From an uncultured Bacteroidales bacterium (GTDB lineage Bacteria > Bacteroidota > Bacteroidia > Bacteroidales > Bacteroidaceae), in contig CALZJF010000015.1 in NCBI GenBank assembly GCA_945787885.1, positions 1-49,592 of the forward strand: a DNA stretch of 49,592 bases, in the 5' to 3' direction. Under the pieces are notes generated by a model. The model had not been told where the DNA came from. It was given only the letters and a program-made list of their open reading frames with translations, and did not search any database. Shown in pieces: positions 33,941 to 42,768 of the stretch (its first letter is position 1; each line of letters opens with the position of its first letter). The position numbers were made by a program, and so were the translations under genes.

Positions 33941-36900
33941 TTAGAACTCGCGCTGCATATCTGCAATCTTCTGCTGGAGTTTCCTATACTGTTCCTCCTG
34001 CAGCACGCGCTTATATTCAAAGGGAACGATCTGAATGAACTCGCCGACGTAGCGGTTCCAGTCGTCGAGGAGCATTCTCGCCACCTTCGAGCCCGTGCGG
34101 AGATAGTGCTGGAGTATGAGCTCGTGCAGCTCTTTCCTGCTGCTGCTCTCTTCCACCAGATTGATTTCCACCATATCCATATTGCAGAAATAGTCGAAGT
34201 TCTGATGACGGTCCCACACATACGCCACGCCGCCGCTCATTCCTGCGGCAAAATTGCGTCCTGTCTCTCCAAGTACTACCACTCGCCCGCCCGTCATATA
34301 CTCGCAGCAATGGTCGCCCGCACCTTCTACTACGGCGATGGCACCGGAATTACGGACGGCGAAACGCTCGCCCACCTTGCCGTTGATGTAAAGCTCGCCT
34401 GAAGTGGCACCGTAGAGCCCCGTGTTGCCGGCGATGATATTGTCGTCCGCCTCAAAACTACTGTTCGACGGGGGCAAGATGGATACGCGCCCGCCCGACA
34501 GACCTTTGGCAAAATAATCGTTCGCCTCGCCTTCCAAGCGGAATTCTACTCCCTTGACGAGGAAAGCTCCGAAGCTCTGCCCCGCCGAACCTTTGAACTT
34601 CACCTTCACCGAAAGGCCGGTCAGGCCCTTCCGCTCCAGATAACCGCTGAGCATGGTGCCCACGGCGCGGTCGGTATTGCGGATGGGATAGTCGAGATAC
34701 ACCTCGCTGCTGCCGTCGCCGATGCGCTGCTCTACGGTGCGCAGCATGCGGCGGTCGAGCACATCGTCCGGCTCGTGGGGCTGGCTCTTGGCGCAGTGCA
34801 GGCCCTCCGTGCCTTCCTGATGGAGCAGGCGCGAAAAGTCGAGGGCAGCAAACTTGGGCGAACGCAGGCTTTCGTCCGTGCGGCGCACAATGAGTTCCGT
34901 GTGGCCGACAATGTCTTCCAGGCGTTCGAAGCCCATTTCTGCCAGATATTCCCGCACCTCCTGTGCCATGAAAGTGAAATAGTTCACCAAGTGCTCGTAG
35001 TGTCCGCGGAAATGTTCACGCAAACGCGCATCCTGCGTAGCAACTCCCATCGGACACGTGTTGAGATTACACTTGCGCATCATCATACATCCCAGCACTA
35101 TCAGGGCTGCCGTGCCGAAACTGAACTCTTCTGCGCCGAGCAGGGCCATGAGGACGACATCGCGCCCCGTCTTCAGCTGGCCATCCACTTGCAGTCGCAC
35201 CTGCGGACGCAGTCCGTTCCTCACGAGCGTCTGCTGCGCCTCAGCGATTCCTATCTCGGGGGAGATGCCCGCAAAGCGCATGCTCGACGCCGGACTGGCT
35301 CCCGTGCCTCCCTCTGCACCAGAAATGACGATAAGGTCAGCCTTAGCCTTCGCCACACCAGCAGCAATGGTGCCGACACCGCTCTCCGCCACGAGTTTTA
35401 CACTGATGATGGCATGGGGATTCACATTCTTCAGGTCGAAGATGAGCTGTGCCAGGTCTTCAATGGAGTAGATATCGTGGTGTGGGGGTGGGGAGATAAG
35501 GCTGATGCCGGGAATGGAATGGCGCGTCTTGGCTATCACATCGTTCACCTTGAAGCCGGGCAATTGTCCGCCCTCACCGGGCTTTGCGCCCTGCGCCACC
35601 TTGATTTGTATCTCTTCGGCATTCACCAGATACTCCGTGGTAACGCCGAAACGTCCGCTCGCCACTTGCTTGGTCTTGCTTGACAGGCTGATGCCATCCA
35701 CTCGTCTGGCGAAACGCTCGCTGTCTTCGCCGCCTTCGCCCGTATTGCTGCGGCTTCCGAGCTTGTTCATTGCCAGCGCGATGGCCTCATGGGCCTCTTT
35801 GGAGAGGGCACCGAATGACATGGCACCCGTGACGAAACGCCGCACGATGCTCTCCACGGGTTCTACGCGGTCGATGCTGATGGGATTGCGCTTGAAGTCC
35901 ATGAAGTCGCGGATGAAGATGGGAGCTTCCTTGCCGTCGGCGAGCGCAGCGTAGCGTTTGTACAGGGCATAGTCGCCGCTGCGCGTGGCACGCTGCAGAA
36001 TGACGATGGTCTCCGGATTCCAAGCATGGCGAATGCCGTCTTTTCGATAGTGGAACTGGCCATTGTCAGGCAGGAAGTCGTCGGCGTGGCGTGGGGCATA
36101 GGCGCGGTCGTGAAAGGCAATGGCATCCCGCGCTATGGTGGCCAAGCCGATGCCACCGATAGTTGAGATTTCCGTACCGAAATACGTCTTGAGCAGGGAC
36201 TCTGACAGACCGATGCTCTCAAAAATCTTCGCGCCGCGATAGGAGCGGATGGTGGAAATGCCCATCTTCGCCATGACTTTGAAGAGGCCTTTCGTGACGG
36301 CCTTGATATAATTGGCTTCTGCCGTAGCATAATTCTCCTGAATCTTCCCCTGCCGGACGAGGTCGTCAAGGATGGCATACGTCATATAGGGGCAAAGCGC
36401 AGACGCTCCATAGCCCAGGAGCAGCGCGGCATGCATCACCTCGCGTATTTCGCCACTCTCCACGATGAGGGCGGTCTGCACGCGCTTGCCGATGCGTATC
36501 AGGTGATGATGGACAGCACTGACGGCGAGGAGCGATGGCATCGCCACAAGGTTCGCATCCGTATCACGGTCGGAGAGGATGATATAGTTGTAGCCCTCAT
36601 CCACGCTCTCCGCCGCCTTCTGGCAGAGGGCATCGAGTGCCTCGCGCAGCCCTTCCTCGCCCTTGTCGCGGCGGAAAAGCGTGGGCAGCTTGATGGTGTT
36701 GAAGCCCTTATAGCGGATGTTGCAGAGGATGTCGAGCTGCGCATTCGTCAGGATGGGATGTGGCAGACGCACCATCTTGCAGTTCGTGGCATCGGGAGTG
36801 AGGATGCCCGTCCCCACGCGCCCAATGTATTCCGTCAAGCTCATCACGAGGTTCTCGCGAATGGAGTCGATGGCAGGGTTCGTCACTTGTGCAAACTGCT

Positions 36901-38437
36901 GGCGGAAATAGTTGAAGAACACTTGCGGCTTGTCCGAGAGCAGCGCGAGAGGTGTATCGTTGCCCATAGAGGCTGTGGGCTCCTGCCCTTTCACTGACAT
37001 GGGGATGATGGTGTCAGCAATATCCTCTGCGCCGAAGCCAAACTCCAGCTCCTTCTGCAGCAGATTCGGCATGCCATTCTCCACCTTGCGCCCCGTCTGT
37101 ATCTTTTCCAGCTGGATGCGGTTCGTGCTGAGCCACTGCCGATAGGGATATTGCCGTGCCAGCTGCTCCTTGATTTCCCCGTCGTAGTAGATTTTTCCCT
37201 CGGCGGTATCTACCATCAGAATCTTTCCGGGTTGCAGCCGCCCCTTCTCCGCCACATCCTGCGAGTCGATGTCCATGACGCCGACCTCCGATGCCACCAC
37301 CATCACGCCGCTCTTCGTGATAACGTAGCGCGCGGGACGCAGTCCGTTGCGGTCCAAGAGTCCGCCGGCGTACCGTCCGTCAGAGAAAAGCAGGGCAGCG
37401 GGGCCATCCCAGGGCTCCATCAGGATGGAGTGGTATTCATAGAAGGCTTTGAGGTCTTCGGAAATGGGGTTCTTGTCGTTGAAGCTCTCCGGCACCATGA
37501 CCGCCATGGCATGCGGCAGCGAGAGTCCGCTCATGACGAGGAACTCGAAGACATTGTCGAGCGAGGCAGAATCGCTCATGCCGGGCTGCACGATGGGCGA
37601 GAGTTCCCTCATATCGCCCAGCGCCTCACACGCCAGCACTGACTCTCGCGCCTGCATCCAGCCGCGATTGCCGCGGATGGTGTTGATTTCGCCGTTGTGT
37701 GCCAGCAGGCGGAAGGGCTGCGCCAGGCTCCAAGTGGGGAAGGTGTTCGTGCTGAACCTACTGTGTACGAGTGCCAGACCGCTCGTGAAGTAGGCATTCG
37801 TCAGGTCGGGGAAGTACTGCCGCAGCTGCAGACTGCTGAGCATACCCTTGTAGATGATGGTCTTGCTGGAGAGGGAGCATACGTAGAAGTCGGCGAGGGG
37901 CGAGTTTCCCACCTCTGCCTCACGCATTTCTGCCACTCTGCGCTCAATGCGCTTGCGGACGAGATAGAGCACTCGCTCGAAAACATTGAGACGGTCGTCC
38001 GTAATCCCAGTGATGAACACCTGCCGGATGGCTGGTTCGACATCGAGGGCGGCCTTTCCCAGACATTCCGAACAGGTGGGCACGGTGCGCAGGTGCATCA
38101 GCGAGAGTCCTTCGCGCTCTATTTCTTCTATCATCACCTCCAGCACGCGGCGCATGGCTCCCTCGTCTTTGGGCAGGAACACCAGTCCCGTGCCGTATTT
38201 TCCTTTCTCGGGCACGGGAATGCCTTGCAGCAGAATAAATTCGTGGGGTATTTGCAGCATGATGCCCGCGCCGTCGCCCGTCTTGTTGTCAGCACCTTCA
38301 GCGCCGCGGTGGCGCATGTTCTCCAGCACGGTCAGGGCGTTCTCCACCAGTTCATGACTTTTGTGGCCGTGGATGTTCAGCACCATGCCCACGCCGCAAG
38401 CATCGTGCTCGTTTGCGGCATTGTAGAGTCCGTTCAT
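33941..38437 (-). CDS. gltB: Glutamate synthase large subunit
   Basis: 1498 residues, normal length. The N-terminal glutaminase domain begins MNGLYNAANEHDACGVGMVL; Cys14 would become the N-terminal nucleophile after removal of a short propeptide. The FMN-binding synthase domain holds GAKPGEGGQLPGFKVNDVIA and SPPPHHDIYSIEDLAQLIFD near 970-1010, and the 3Fe-4S cluster ligands in CMMMRKCNLNTCPMG. The C-terminal beta-helix (GGRVSILPPSNSS, GATSGELYINGKVGERFAVR) is intact. It catalyses the ammonia-transfer half-reactions of nitrogen assimilation with GltD, encoded just downstream. Confidence 0.98.
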   Translation of the reverse strand: MNGLYNAANEHDACGVGMVLNIHGHKSHELVENALTVLENMRHRGAEGADNKTGDGAGIMLQIPHEFILLQGIPVPEKGKYGTGLVFLPKDEGAMRRVLEVMIEEIEREGLSLMHLRTVPTCSECLGKAALDVEPAIRQVFITGITDDRLNVFERVLYLVRKRIERRVAEMREAEVGNSPLADFYVCSLSSKTIIYKGMLSSLQLRQYFPDLTNAYFTSGLALVHSRFSTNTFPTWSLAQPFRLLAHNGEINTIRGNRGWMQARESVLACEALGDMRELSPIVQPGMSDSASLDNVFEFLVMSGLSLPHAMAVMVPESFNDKNPISEDLKAFYEYHSILMEPWDGPAALLFSDGRYAGGLLDRNGLRPARYVITKSGVMVVASEVGVMDIDSQDVAEKGRLQPGKILMVDTAEGKIYYDGEIKEQLARQYPYRQWLSTNRIQLEKIQTGRKVENGMPNLLQKELEFGFGAEDIADTIIPMSVKGQEPTASMGNDTPLALLSDKPQVFFNYFRQQFAQVTNPAIDSIRENLVMSLTEYIGRVGTGILTPDATNCKMVRLPHPILTNAQLDILCNIRYKGFNTIKLPTLFRRDKGEEGLREALDALCQKAAESVDEGYNYIILSDRDTDANLVAMPSLLAVSAVHHHLIRIGKRVQTALIVESGEIREVMHAALLLGYGASALCPYMTYAILDDLVRQGKIQENYATAEANYIKAVTKGLFKVMAKMGISTIRSYRGAKIFESIGLSESLLKTYFGTEISTIGGIGLATIARDAIAFHDRAYAPRHADDFLPDNGQFHYRKDGIRHAWNPETIVILQRATRSGDYALYKRYAALADGKEAPIFIRDFMDFKRNPISIDRVEPVESIVRRFVTGAMSFGALSKEAHEAIALAMNKLGSRSNTGEGGEDSERFARRVDGISLSSKTKQVASGRFGVTTEYLVNAEEIQIKVAQGAKPGEGGQLPGFKVNDVIAKTRHSIPGISLISPPPHHDIYSIEDLAQLIFDLKNVNPHAIISVKLVAESGVGTIAAGVAKAKADLIVISGAEGGTGASPASSMRFAGISPEIGIAEAQQTLVRNGLRPQVRLQVDGQLKTGRDVVLMALLGAEEFSFGTAALIVLGCMMMRKCNLNTCPMGVATQDARLREHFRGHYEHLVNYFTFMAQEVREYLAEMGFERLEDIVGHTELIVRRTDESLRSPKFAALDFSRLLHQEGTEGLHCAKSQPHEPDDVLDRRMLRTVEQRIGDGSSEVYLDYPIRNTDRAVGTMLSGYLERKGLTGLSVKVKFKGSAGQSFGAFLVKGVEFRLEGEANDYFAKGLSGGRVSILPPSNSSFEADDNIIAGNTGLYGATSGELYINGKVGERFAVRNSGAIAVVEGAGDHCCEYMTGGRVVVLGETGRNFAAGMSGGVAYVWDRHQNFDYFCNMDMVEINLVEESSSRKELHELILQHYLRTGSKVARMLLDDWNRYVGEFIQIVPFEYKRVLQEEQYRKLQQKIADMQREF

Positions 38438-38472
38438 ATTCGTTTAGTTTTTGTGTGTGTTTCGCCATTGAG

Positions 38473-38530
38473 GGAGCGTCCTGACTTTGCAGGACGCTCC
38501 TTATATATATAGACGCTCCTTATATATATA
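38473..38530. repeat. Hairpin followed by a 19-bp tandem repeat upstream of gltB
   Basis: GGAGCGTCCTG (38473-38483) pairs with CAGGACGCTCC (38490-38500); GACGCTCCTTATATATATA then occurs twice in tandem (38493 and 38512). It lies between the clostripain stop and the gltB start and could be a terminator, part of the gltB promoter region, or both. Confidence 0.55.
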
Positions 38531-38564
38531 TGTGTGCAGGGGGGAGGCAGTACCCCACCCTCGC

Positions 38565-39953
38565 TCACCATCCCGTCGCGCTCCATCCTGCCGCGGCATA
38601 CCACTCCGTATGCCGGAAGGCAGCGTTGAGGTCGCCGTAGGCGCAATTCACGGCATTGTCCGTGTAGAGCGTCTGCGGGACGAACATCGAGATGCCGCAA
38701 TATTCCTCGCTCGCGGGCATGGTCTGGAAGTCGTAGTACGAAGGGCCAATCCAAAATTTCCCCGTCGCCCCGGCATAGACCACCGTCTCATCAACCACCG
38801 CGCGCAGGCGTTGCAGGTCGGTCTCGCTCGCCCCCATCGCCGCCAGTGCGCTGTAGAGGTCGTAGAAGTGTGGGCGATAATAGAAATACGAGGTGTAGGC
38901 GTGATAGTTCAGGGCTTGCCCCATCCTCCACTGCAGAGGCGTGCCGCCCTGCCCCACTGCCTCGGCAGCCAGATGTTGCAGAATTTCGCCGACGGTCTGT
39001 GCCAGCAGTTCCATGCGGTCTGTGCGGATGCAGGAAATGACGGTGCCGAAGAAATTCCGTCCGCCCTCTTCGGGAGCAGGCACACTCCCCTGCCCCAGAT
39101 AATAGCTCGCATACGTGCTTGCCACCATTTCGGGCGCGGCGAAGAGGCCATAGCGCACCATATCCGTATAGTAGGCCCCTTCGGCACTGATGGAGATGGG
39201 CGAGGCGATGATATAGTCCGTCACGCCGCGCAGGGCATACGCCACTTCGGCACACTGCATCAGGCAGCAATCGAAGAGGAGATAGCGCAGATGAAGCCCC
39301 GCATCGCTGACGGCGCGGGCAAAGTCTTCCATTTCTATCTGGTCAGGCTCCGTGCCGTCCTGACCTTTGTCGATGCTCATCGTGCCGCCGTCGCCCACAT
39401 CTATGCCGATGGTTCGCCATGCCCCACTGCGGGGAGCCCCCGGAGCCAGTTCGCGCCGCCGCGAGGTGGGGGCAGGCCGCTGGGGCTGAGGGAGCCATCC
39501 CGTGGCGTGACTGCCGAAGACGAGGCCATATTCCTCAGCCTTATAGTAGGTGCGCAGGAGCGTGAGCACTTCCTGCAGTCCCTCCTTCGAGGCGGTGGAG
39601 AAGTCCTCCTCCCAGCGCTTTAGGAGGCGGGGCTCCGTCAGGCTGCGGTGCAGCTCGTAGAGGCGGGGGGGGCGGGCATCGTCGATGAAGAGCAGGAGGC
39701 GGTCGTCTGCGGGAATATAGCCCATGGCCTGCGCTATCTCTGCGCTGTCATTGCGATGGTAACCGCTGTTGCCGAGCGAATTTTGCATCGACATATAGAC
39801 CAGCACCGCCCGCTTGCACTCCACTTCCTGCAGAGCCTTCTGCCCGTGGTGGTCGTCATCGTCGTGGCAGGCAGCCAGCAAGAGGGCGGCGAGGATTGCC
39901 ATGACCCCGCTGCGCAGATGCTGCCGGAATAGCTGATGGAGAAATTGCTGCAT
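38565..39953 (-). CDS. Clostripain family (peptidase C11) lipoprotein
   Basis: 462 residues from MQQFLHQLFRQHLRSGVMAI; the longer ORF to 40178 overlaps the DUF4833 gene and is rejected. The signal peptide ends in lipobox LLAAC (Cys29), followed by a His/Asp-rich patch (HDDDDHHG) that could bind metal or aid export. The C11 catalytic pair is present: His in FGSHATGW and Cys in LLFDCCLMQCAEVAYAL. No clear internal processing site seen. C11 peptidases cut after basic residues, often arginine; the substrate here is unknown. It lies 14 bp after the DUF4833 gene. Confidence 0.9.
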   Translation of the reverse strand: MQQFLHQLFRQHLRSGVMAILAALLLAACHDDDDHHGQKALQEVECKRAVLVYMSMQNSLGNSGYHRNDSAEIAQAMGYIPADDRLLLFIDDARPPRLYELHRSLTEPRLLKRWEEDFSTASKEGLQEVLTLLRTYYKAEEYGLVFGSHATGWLPQPQRPAPTSRRRELAPGAPRSGAWRTIGIDVGDGGTMSIDKGQDGTEPDQIEMEDFARAVSDAGLHLRYLLFDCCLMQCAEVAYALRGVTDYIIASPISISAEGAYYTDMVRYGLFAAPEMVASTYASYYLGQGSVPAPEEGGRNFFGTVISCIRTDRMELLAQTVGEILQHLAAEAVGQGGTPLQWRMGQALNYHAYTSYFYYRPHFYDLYSALAAMGASETDLQRLRAVVDETVVYAGATGKFWIGPSYYDFQTMPASEEYCGISMFVPQTLYTDNAVNCAYGDLNAAFRHTEWYAAAGWSATGW

Positions 39954-39967
39954 AGTGTCAGATATGT

Positions 39968-40447
39968 TTACGGTCGGATGGTTTCTTTCTGCTGCCTGCC
40001 GTCGGCAGTGGCAGTGCCGCGCAGCTCTATGTATTCCACGCTCATCGCCCCCTTTGCCTTGACGTAAATCTCCCTGAGGCGACACTCCCGGCCATTGATT
40101 TCTACGAGCGCCACCCACTTTTTGTCGCGCTGGCAAATGCGGAGGGGGCGTTTGCCGTAAGCCACGAGGGCAACACACGCCTCATTGCCTCCCGCCGACT
40201 TCACTTTGTAGCCGAAGGCGAGGCGCCGCTGCAGGGCGTTGAGCTCATCTTCCTCGCCCGGACGCTCCTCATTGTTCTGCCAATAGACGTGTATGGGGTT
40301 CTTCGCATCTATCTTGCCGCCGCTCACGCGCGCATCGTAGCAGACGATGTTCTTGTTCAGGCTTCGCGATATATGAAAGAGGCGTGGGCCCTTCGCTTGC
40401 AGGGCGAGGGCTATGCAAAGGGCGATGAAGAGGAGGAGTTTTCTCAT
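39968..40447 (-). CDS. DUF4833 domain-containing secreted protein
   Basis: 159 residues from MRKLLLFIALCIALALQAKG, a signal peptide; a longer ORF of 27 residues is not supported. The mature part LFHISRSLNKNIVCYDARVS, PIHVYWQNNE and FGYKVKSAGGNEACVAL matches DUF4833 as I know it. Function unknown, probably periplasmic. It is the first gene of a pair with the clostripain lipoprotein. Confidence 0.85.
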   Translation of the reverse strand: MRKLLLFIALCIALALQAKGPRLFHISRSLNKNIVCYDARVSGGKIDAKNPIHVYWQNNEERPGEEDELNALQRRLAFGYKVKSAGGNEACVALVAYGKRPLRICQRDKKWVALVEINGRECRLREIYVKAKGAMSVEYIELRGTATADGRQQKETIRP

Positions 40448-40639
40448 GCAGGAACAGTTTGTTTCGGTGGTTTCCTCCGCCTTCCGCCCTTCGCTCCCTG
40501 CCCACGGTGTGGCGGCAGCTACAGGCAAGCGGCGGCGCAGGAACGCCAGAATTTGCTAACTAAAGAAAGAGTTTTGGCTGCGAAGTTACCACTTTTCGAG
40601 GACAAACCGGGGAAAAGGCAAAAAAAATGGTCACTTTTC

Positions 40640-40670
40640 TTGCACAATCAGAAACTCTGCCGTACCTTTG
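40640..40670 (+). promoter_or_regulatory. tRNA-His promoter
   Basis: TTG at 40640-40642 and TACCTTTG at 40663-40670, 20 bp apart; the -7 box and flanking GCAG are the same as those of the small lipoprotein at 18.8 kb. About 32 bp separates it from the tRNA. Confidence 0.7.
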
Positions 40671-40702
40671 CAGTGCTTTTGAAAACAAAGCCTTCCAACA
40701 TG

Positions 40703-40776
40703 GTGCCCATAGTTCAGTTGGTTAGAGCGTCAGATTGTGGTTCTGAATGTCGTCGGTTCGAATCCGACTGGGCACC
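40703..40776 (+). tRNA. tRNA-His (GTG)
   Basis: Acceptor GTGCCCA pairs with TGGGCAC; D arm GTTCAGTTGGTTAGAGC; anticodon arm TCAGA-TTGTGGT-TCTGA reads GTG (His); T arm GTCGG-TTCGAAT-CCGAC. A G precedes the acceptor (40702) and faces C76, the extra G-1 needed for histidyl-tRNA identity. CCA is not encoded. Confidence 0.97.
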
Positions 40777-40782
40777 CTGAGC

Positions 40783-40824
40783 AGAGAGCTTCACCAAAAT
40801 CCTTGGTGAAGCTCTCTTTTTTTG
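40783..40824 (+). terminator. tRNA-His terminator
   Basis: A 15-bp stem (AGAGAGCTTCACCAA with its complement, 5-nt loop) followed by a run of Ts. Confidence 0.9.
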
Positions 40825-40953
40825 CCTTCCGAAAAGATGATTCTAATGCGCTGCCTCTGACGTACGCATAGCGTTTGACGGGGATGCCCTGTGTTCAACA
40901 CAAATCCGTATGCCCCATGCACCTCCAACTATACCACACAAATTATTTTGATG

Positions 40954-41210
40954 GAACACGAATGACACGAATAACACGAATTTTGCGGAAACGCTATTCA
41001 CATACATTCGGGATATTCGGAAAATTCGTGTTCAACATATACCACGCGAAAATTTGATGGAATACGAATGACACGAATAACACGAATTTTGCATTGACAT
41101 CCATACACATTCGGGAAATTCGTGTTATTCGTGTTCAATTTTTATCACGCAAAATATTAGGGTTGAACACGAATGACACGAATCGCACGAATTTTGCGGA
41201 AATTTCACAT
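40954..41210 (+). repeat. 106-bp tandem foldback array A
   Basis: Units start at 40954, 41060 and 41165 (spacing 106 and 105). Each opens with three CACGAAT-type boxes nine bases apart (GAACACGAATGACACGAAT) and later has the complementary ATTCGTG boxes, so every unit can fold into an imperfect hairpin. The third unit is incomplete. Same family as array B at the window end. Confidence 0.85.
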
Positions 41211-41254
41211 ATCGGCGGCATAACGCGTTAATGAGTGTGAAAACTTCGTGCGTT

Positions 41255-41470
41255 CAAATCCCCGAAAATCCCTGTCTTTGGGCAACGACTGAATGAGGCC
41301 GGCGACCGTTTCTGGGAGATTTCAGCTCGCAAGTGGTCACTTGGAGGCAAAAAGCAATCACTTGGAGACAAAAAATGACCACTTGGAGGCAAAAAGCAAT
41401 CACTTGGAGACCAAAATTGCCGTCGGAGAAGTGGGAGAATACAGGCGGAAACAGCGGAAAAAGGGACAAA
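41255..41470 (+). repeat. Composite phased-palindrome element, copy 4
   Basis: CCCGAAAATCCCTGTCTTTG matches copy 5 (CCAGAAAATCCCTGTTTCGG); then a short CTGAAT/ATTTCAG stem, CAGCTCGCAAGTGGTCACTT, and units of 21 bp (CAAAAAGCAATCACTTGGAG repeated with variants) up to about 41420, then tail TTGCCGTCGGAGAAG. Homology with copy 5 continues for about 50 bp beyond the tail. Confidence 0.75.
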
Positions 41471-41513
41471 AAGTGGGAGAATACAGGCGGGGAAGGCTGG
41501 GAGAGGGGGAGGA

Positions 41514-41675
41514 TTATTTCGCCTCTACCACGTAGCCCTCACTCTTGCGCTCCACGAGGATTTTCACAGTGTAAGCGGCAGGCAGCGTGCTGATGCTCTC
41601 GGTGAACTTCACCCTGCCCTTTGCACCGAGCTTAAAGGTCTGCTCGCCGAGCGGCTTCAACTCTATCGCCAGCTT
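41514..41675 (-). pseudogene. C-terminal remnant of an unidentified protein
   Basis: An open frame of 53 residues ends at TAA (41514-41516): KLAIELKPLGEQTFKLGAKG ... YTVKILVERK ... VVEAK. It has the look of a beta-sandwich C-terminus of a secreted protein. Upstream it runs into a stop (TAG at 41676-41678) within the AraC remnant. No start codon or promoter. Confidence 0.55.
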
Positions 41676-41748
41676 CTACCGCTACTTCGCCAAGAAGCAG
41701 GGAACCTCTCCGAGCGACTACTACGAGCGCTTCAGGGGGGGGGGATAA
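41653..41748 (+). pseudogene. AraC-family C-terminal remnant
   Basis: GFNSIASFYRYFAKKQGTSP followed by SDYYERFRGGG and TAA (41746-41748) is the second helix-turn-helix end of an AraC-type regulator; only about 31 codons remain. It overlaps the other remnant on the opposite strand by about 23 bp. A run of ten Gs lies just before the stop. The upstream gene is missing, so a deletion or recombination has removed it. Confidence 0.7.
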
Positions 41749-41761
41749 ATGAAGATTCTCC

Positions 41762-41830
41762 ACGCAGACGCGCCCCGCAGAGGCTGCACATGATCTACTT
41801 CATGTGCTCCTCTGCGGGGCGCGTCTGCGT
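41762..41830. terminator. Very long hairpin downstream of the histidine kinase
   Basis: ACGCAGACGCGCCCCGCAGA and two further bases pair perfectly with 41809-41830; GCACATGA/TCATGTGC continues the stem after a small bulge. Probably terminates the kinase operon and the remnant region. Confidence 0.65.
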
Positions 41831-41872
41831 TCACGGGATGCCCAGATGCAGAAATAATCAGGCTATATCATG

Positions 41873-42733
41873 TTATCTCTCCCGCTCTATGATGAAAGTG
41901 GCGTGGAAGCCTCGCAGCGGATGCGGGCGCAGTGTGAGCGTCATGCCTTGCGACAGCAACAATTGGCGCGAGAGCGACAGACCGATGCCGGAACCTGAGG
42001 CTTTCGTCGTGAAGAAGGGGATGAACATCTCTTGCGCCACATCGTGGGGAATGGCATGGCCATCGTTGCTGACGAAACACGCGCCGTCCTTCCACTCGAT
42101 GCCCATGGTACGGGCATTGGCCTCCACTGCGTTTTTCGTCAGATTGATGAACACCTGCCGCAGCAGCACGGCATCGGCTTTGAGCATCAACGCCGGGGGA
42201 ACGCTGATTTGCCATGCCAAGCCGGGATAGAGCGAGGCAACGCCTTGGCAAAAGTCAAGGAAGCCCACGTCCGCCAACTGCGGATCCGGCAGATGCGTCA
42301 GTTGGCGGCATCCTTCTGCGAAGGCGGCAAGGCCGAGCGTCGTGTCGTAGATGGCCTGTATGCCCTCTTCGTAGGGCGAACCTTTGATGGCAGCACTCTT
42401 CAGGTATGCCTGGCTGACGCTCTGAATGGGCGTGGCGGCATTCCGAATCTCATGGGTCAGCACGCGCACGAGGCGTTGCCAAGCCTCCGTCTCCCTCCGC
42501 TCCACGAGTTTCTGAATCTCCTGCCCCATATCGTTGAGGGCATCCTGCAGTGCCTTCTCTCCGAAGAGCAGTCCGCGTGTGGGGAGGCGGAAGGTGAAAT
42601 CGCGGTGGCGCACAGCCGCCCGCATCAGCATCGCCCGCCGCTGCAAGACGCGCTGATGATGATACATGGCGAAACTGACGATGATGATGAGAAGAAGAAG
42701 GAAAATCATGGAGAAAAGTACGGGCACACTCAT
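41873..42733 (-). CDS. Sensor histidine kinase
   Basis: 286 residues from MSVPVLFSMIFLLLLIIIVS; the longer ORF overlaps the response regulator gene. One membrane helix (about 7-24) at the N-terminus and no periplasmic loop, so the signal may be sensed inside the membrane or cytosol. The H-box is VLTHEIRNAATP (H94); the N-box is FINLTKNAVEAN; G-boxes FFTTKASGSGIGLSLS are clear. This NtrY-like arrangement is common in Bacteroidetes. It is encoded 35 bp after the response regulator. Confidence 0.92.
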   Translation of the reverse strand: MSVPVLFSMIFLLLLIIIVSFAMYHHQRVLQRRAMLMRAAVRHRDFTFRLPTRGLLFGEKALQDALNDMGQEIQKLVERRETEAWQRLVRVLTHEIRNAATPIQSVSQAYLKSAAIKGSPYEEGIQAIYDTTLGLAAFAEGCRQLTHLPDPQLADVGFLDFCQGVASLYPGLAWQISVPPALMLKADAVLLRQVFINLTKNAVEANARTMGIEWKDGACFVSNDGHAIPHDVAQEMFIPFFTTKASGSGIGLSLSRQLLLSQGMTLTLRPHPLRGFHATFIIERER

Positions 42734-42768
42734 CTTATATATATATGTGTATGAAGAGAAGAAAAGAA

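Larger units (their letters stand above)
40825..41513. other. Intergenic region without genes
   Basis: It holds a 106-bp tandem array (40954-41210) and a composite phased-palindrome element (41255-41470) directly behind it. Short ORFs across the element show a heptad pattern because the units are 21 bp long; I do not consider them genes. Confidence 0.75.

Noticed and set aside
39953-40178. Long N-terminal extension of the clostripain gene
   Set aside because: Overlaps the DUF4833 gene and hides the lipoprotein signal that starts at 39953.
41333-41593. Reading frames with heptad repeats across composite element copy 4
   Set aside because: The 21-bp period makes any frame look repetitive; no start signal, and other copies have 22-bp units that would break the frame.
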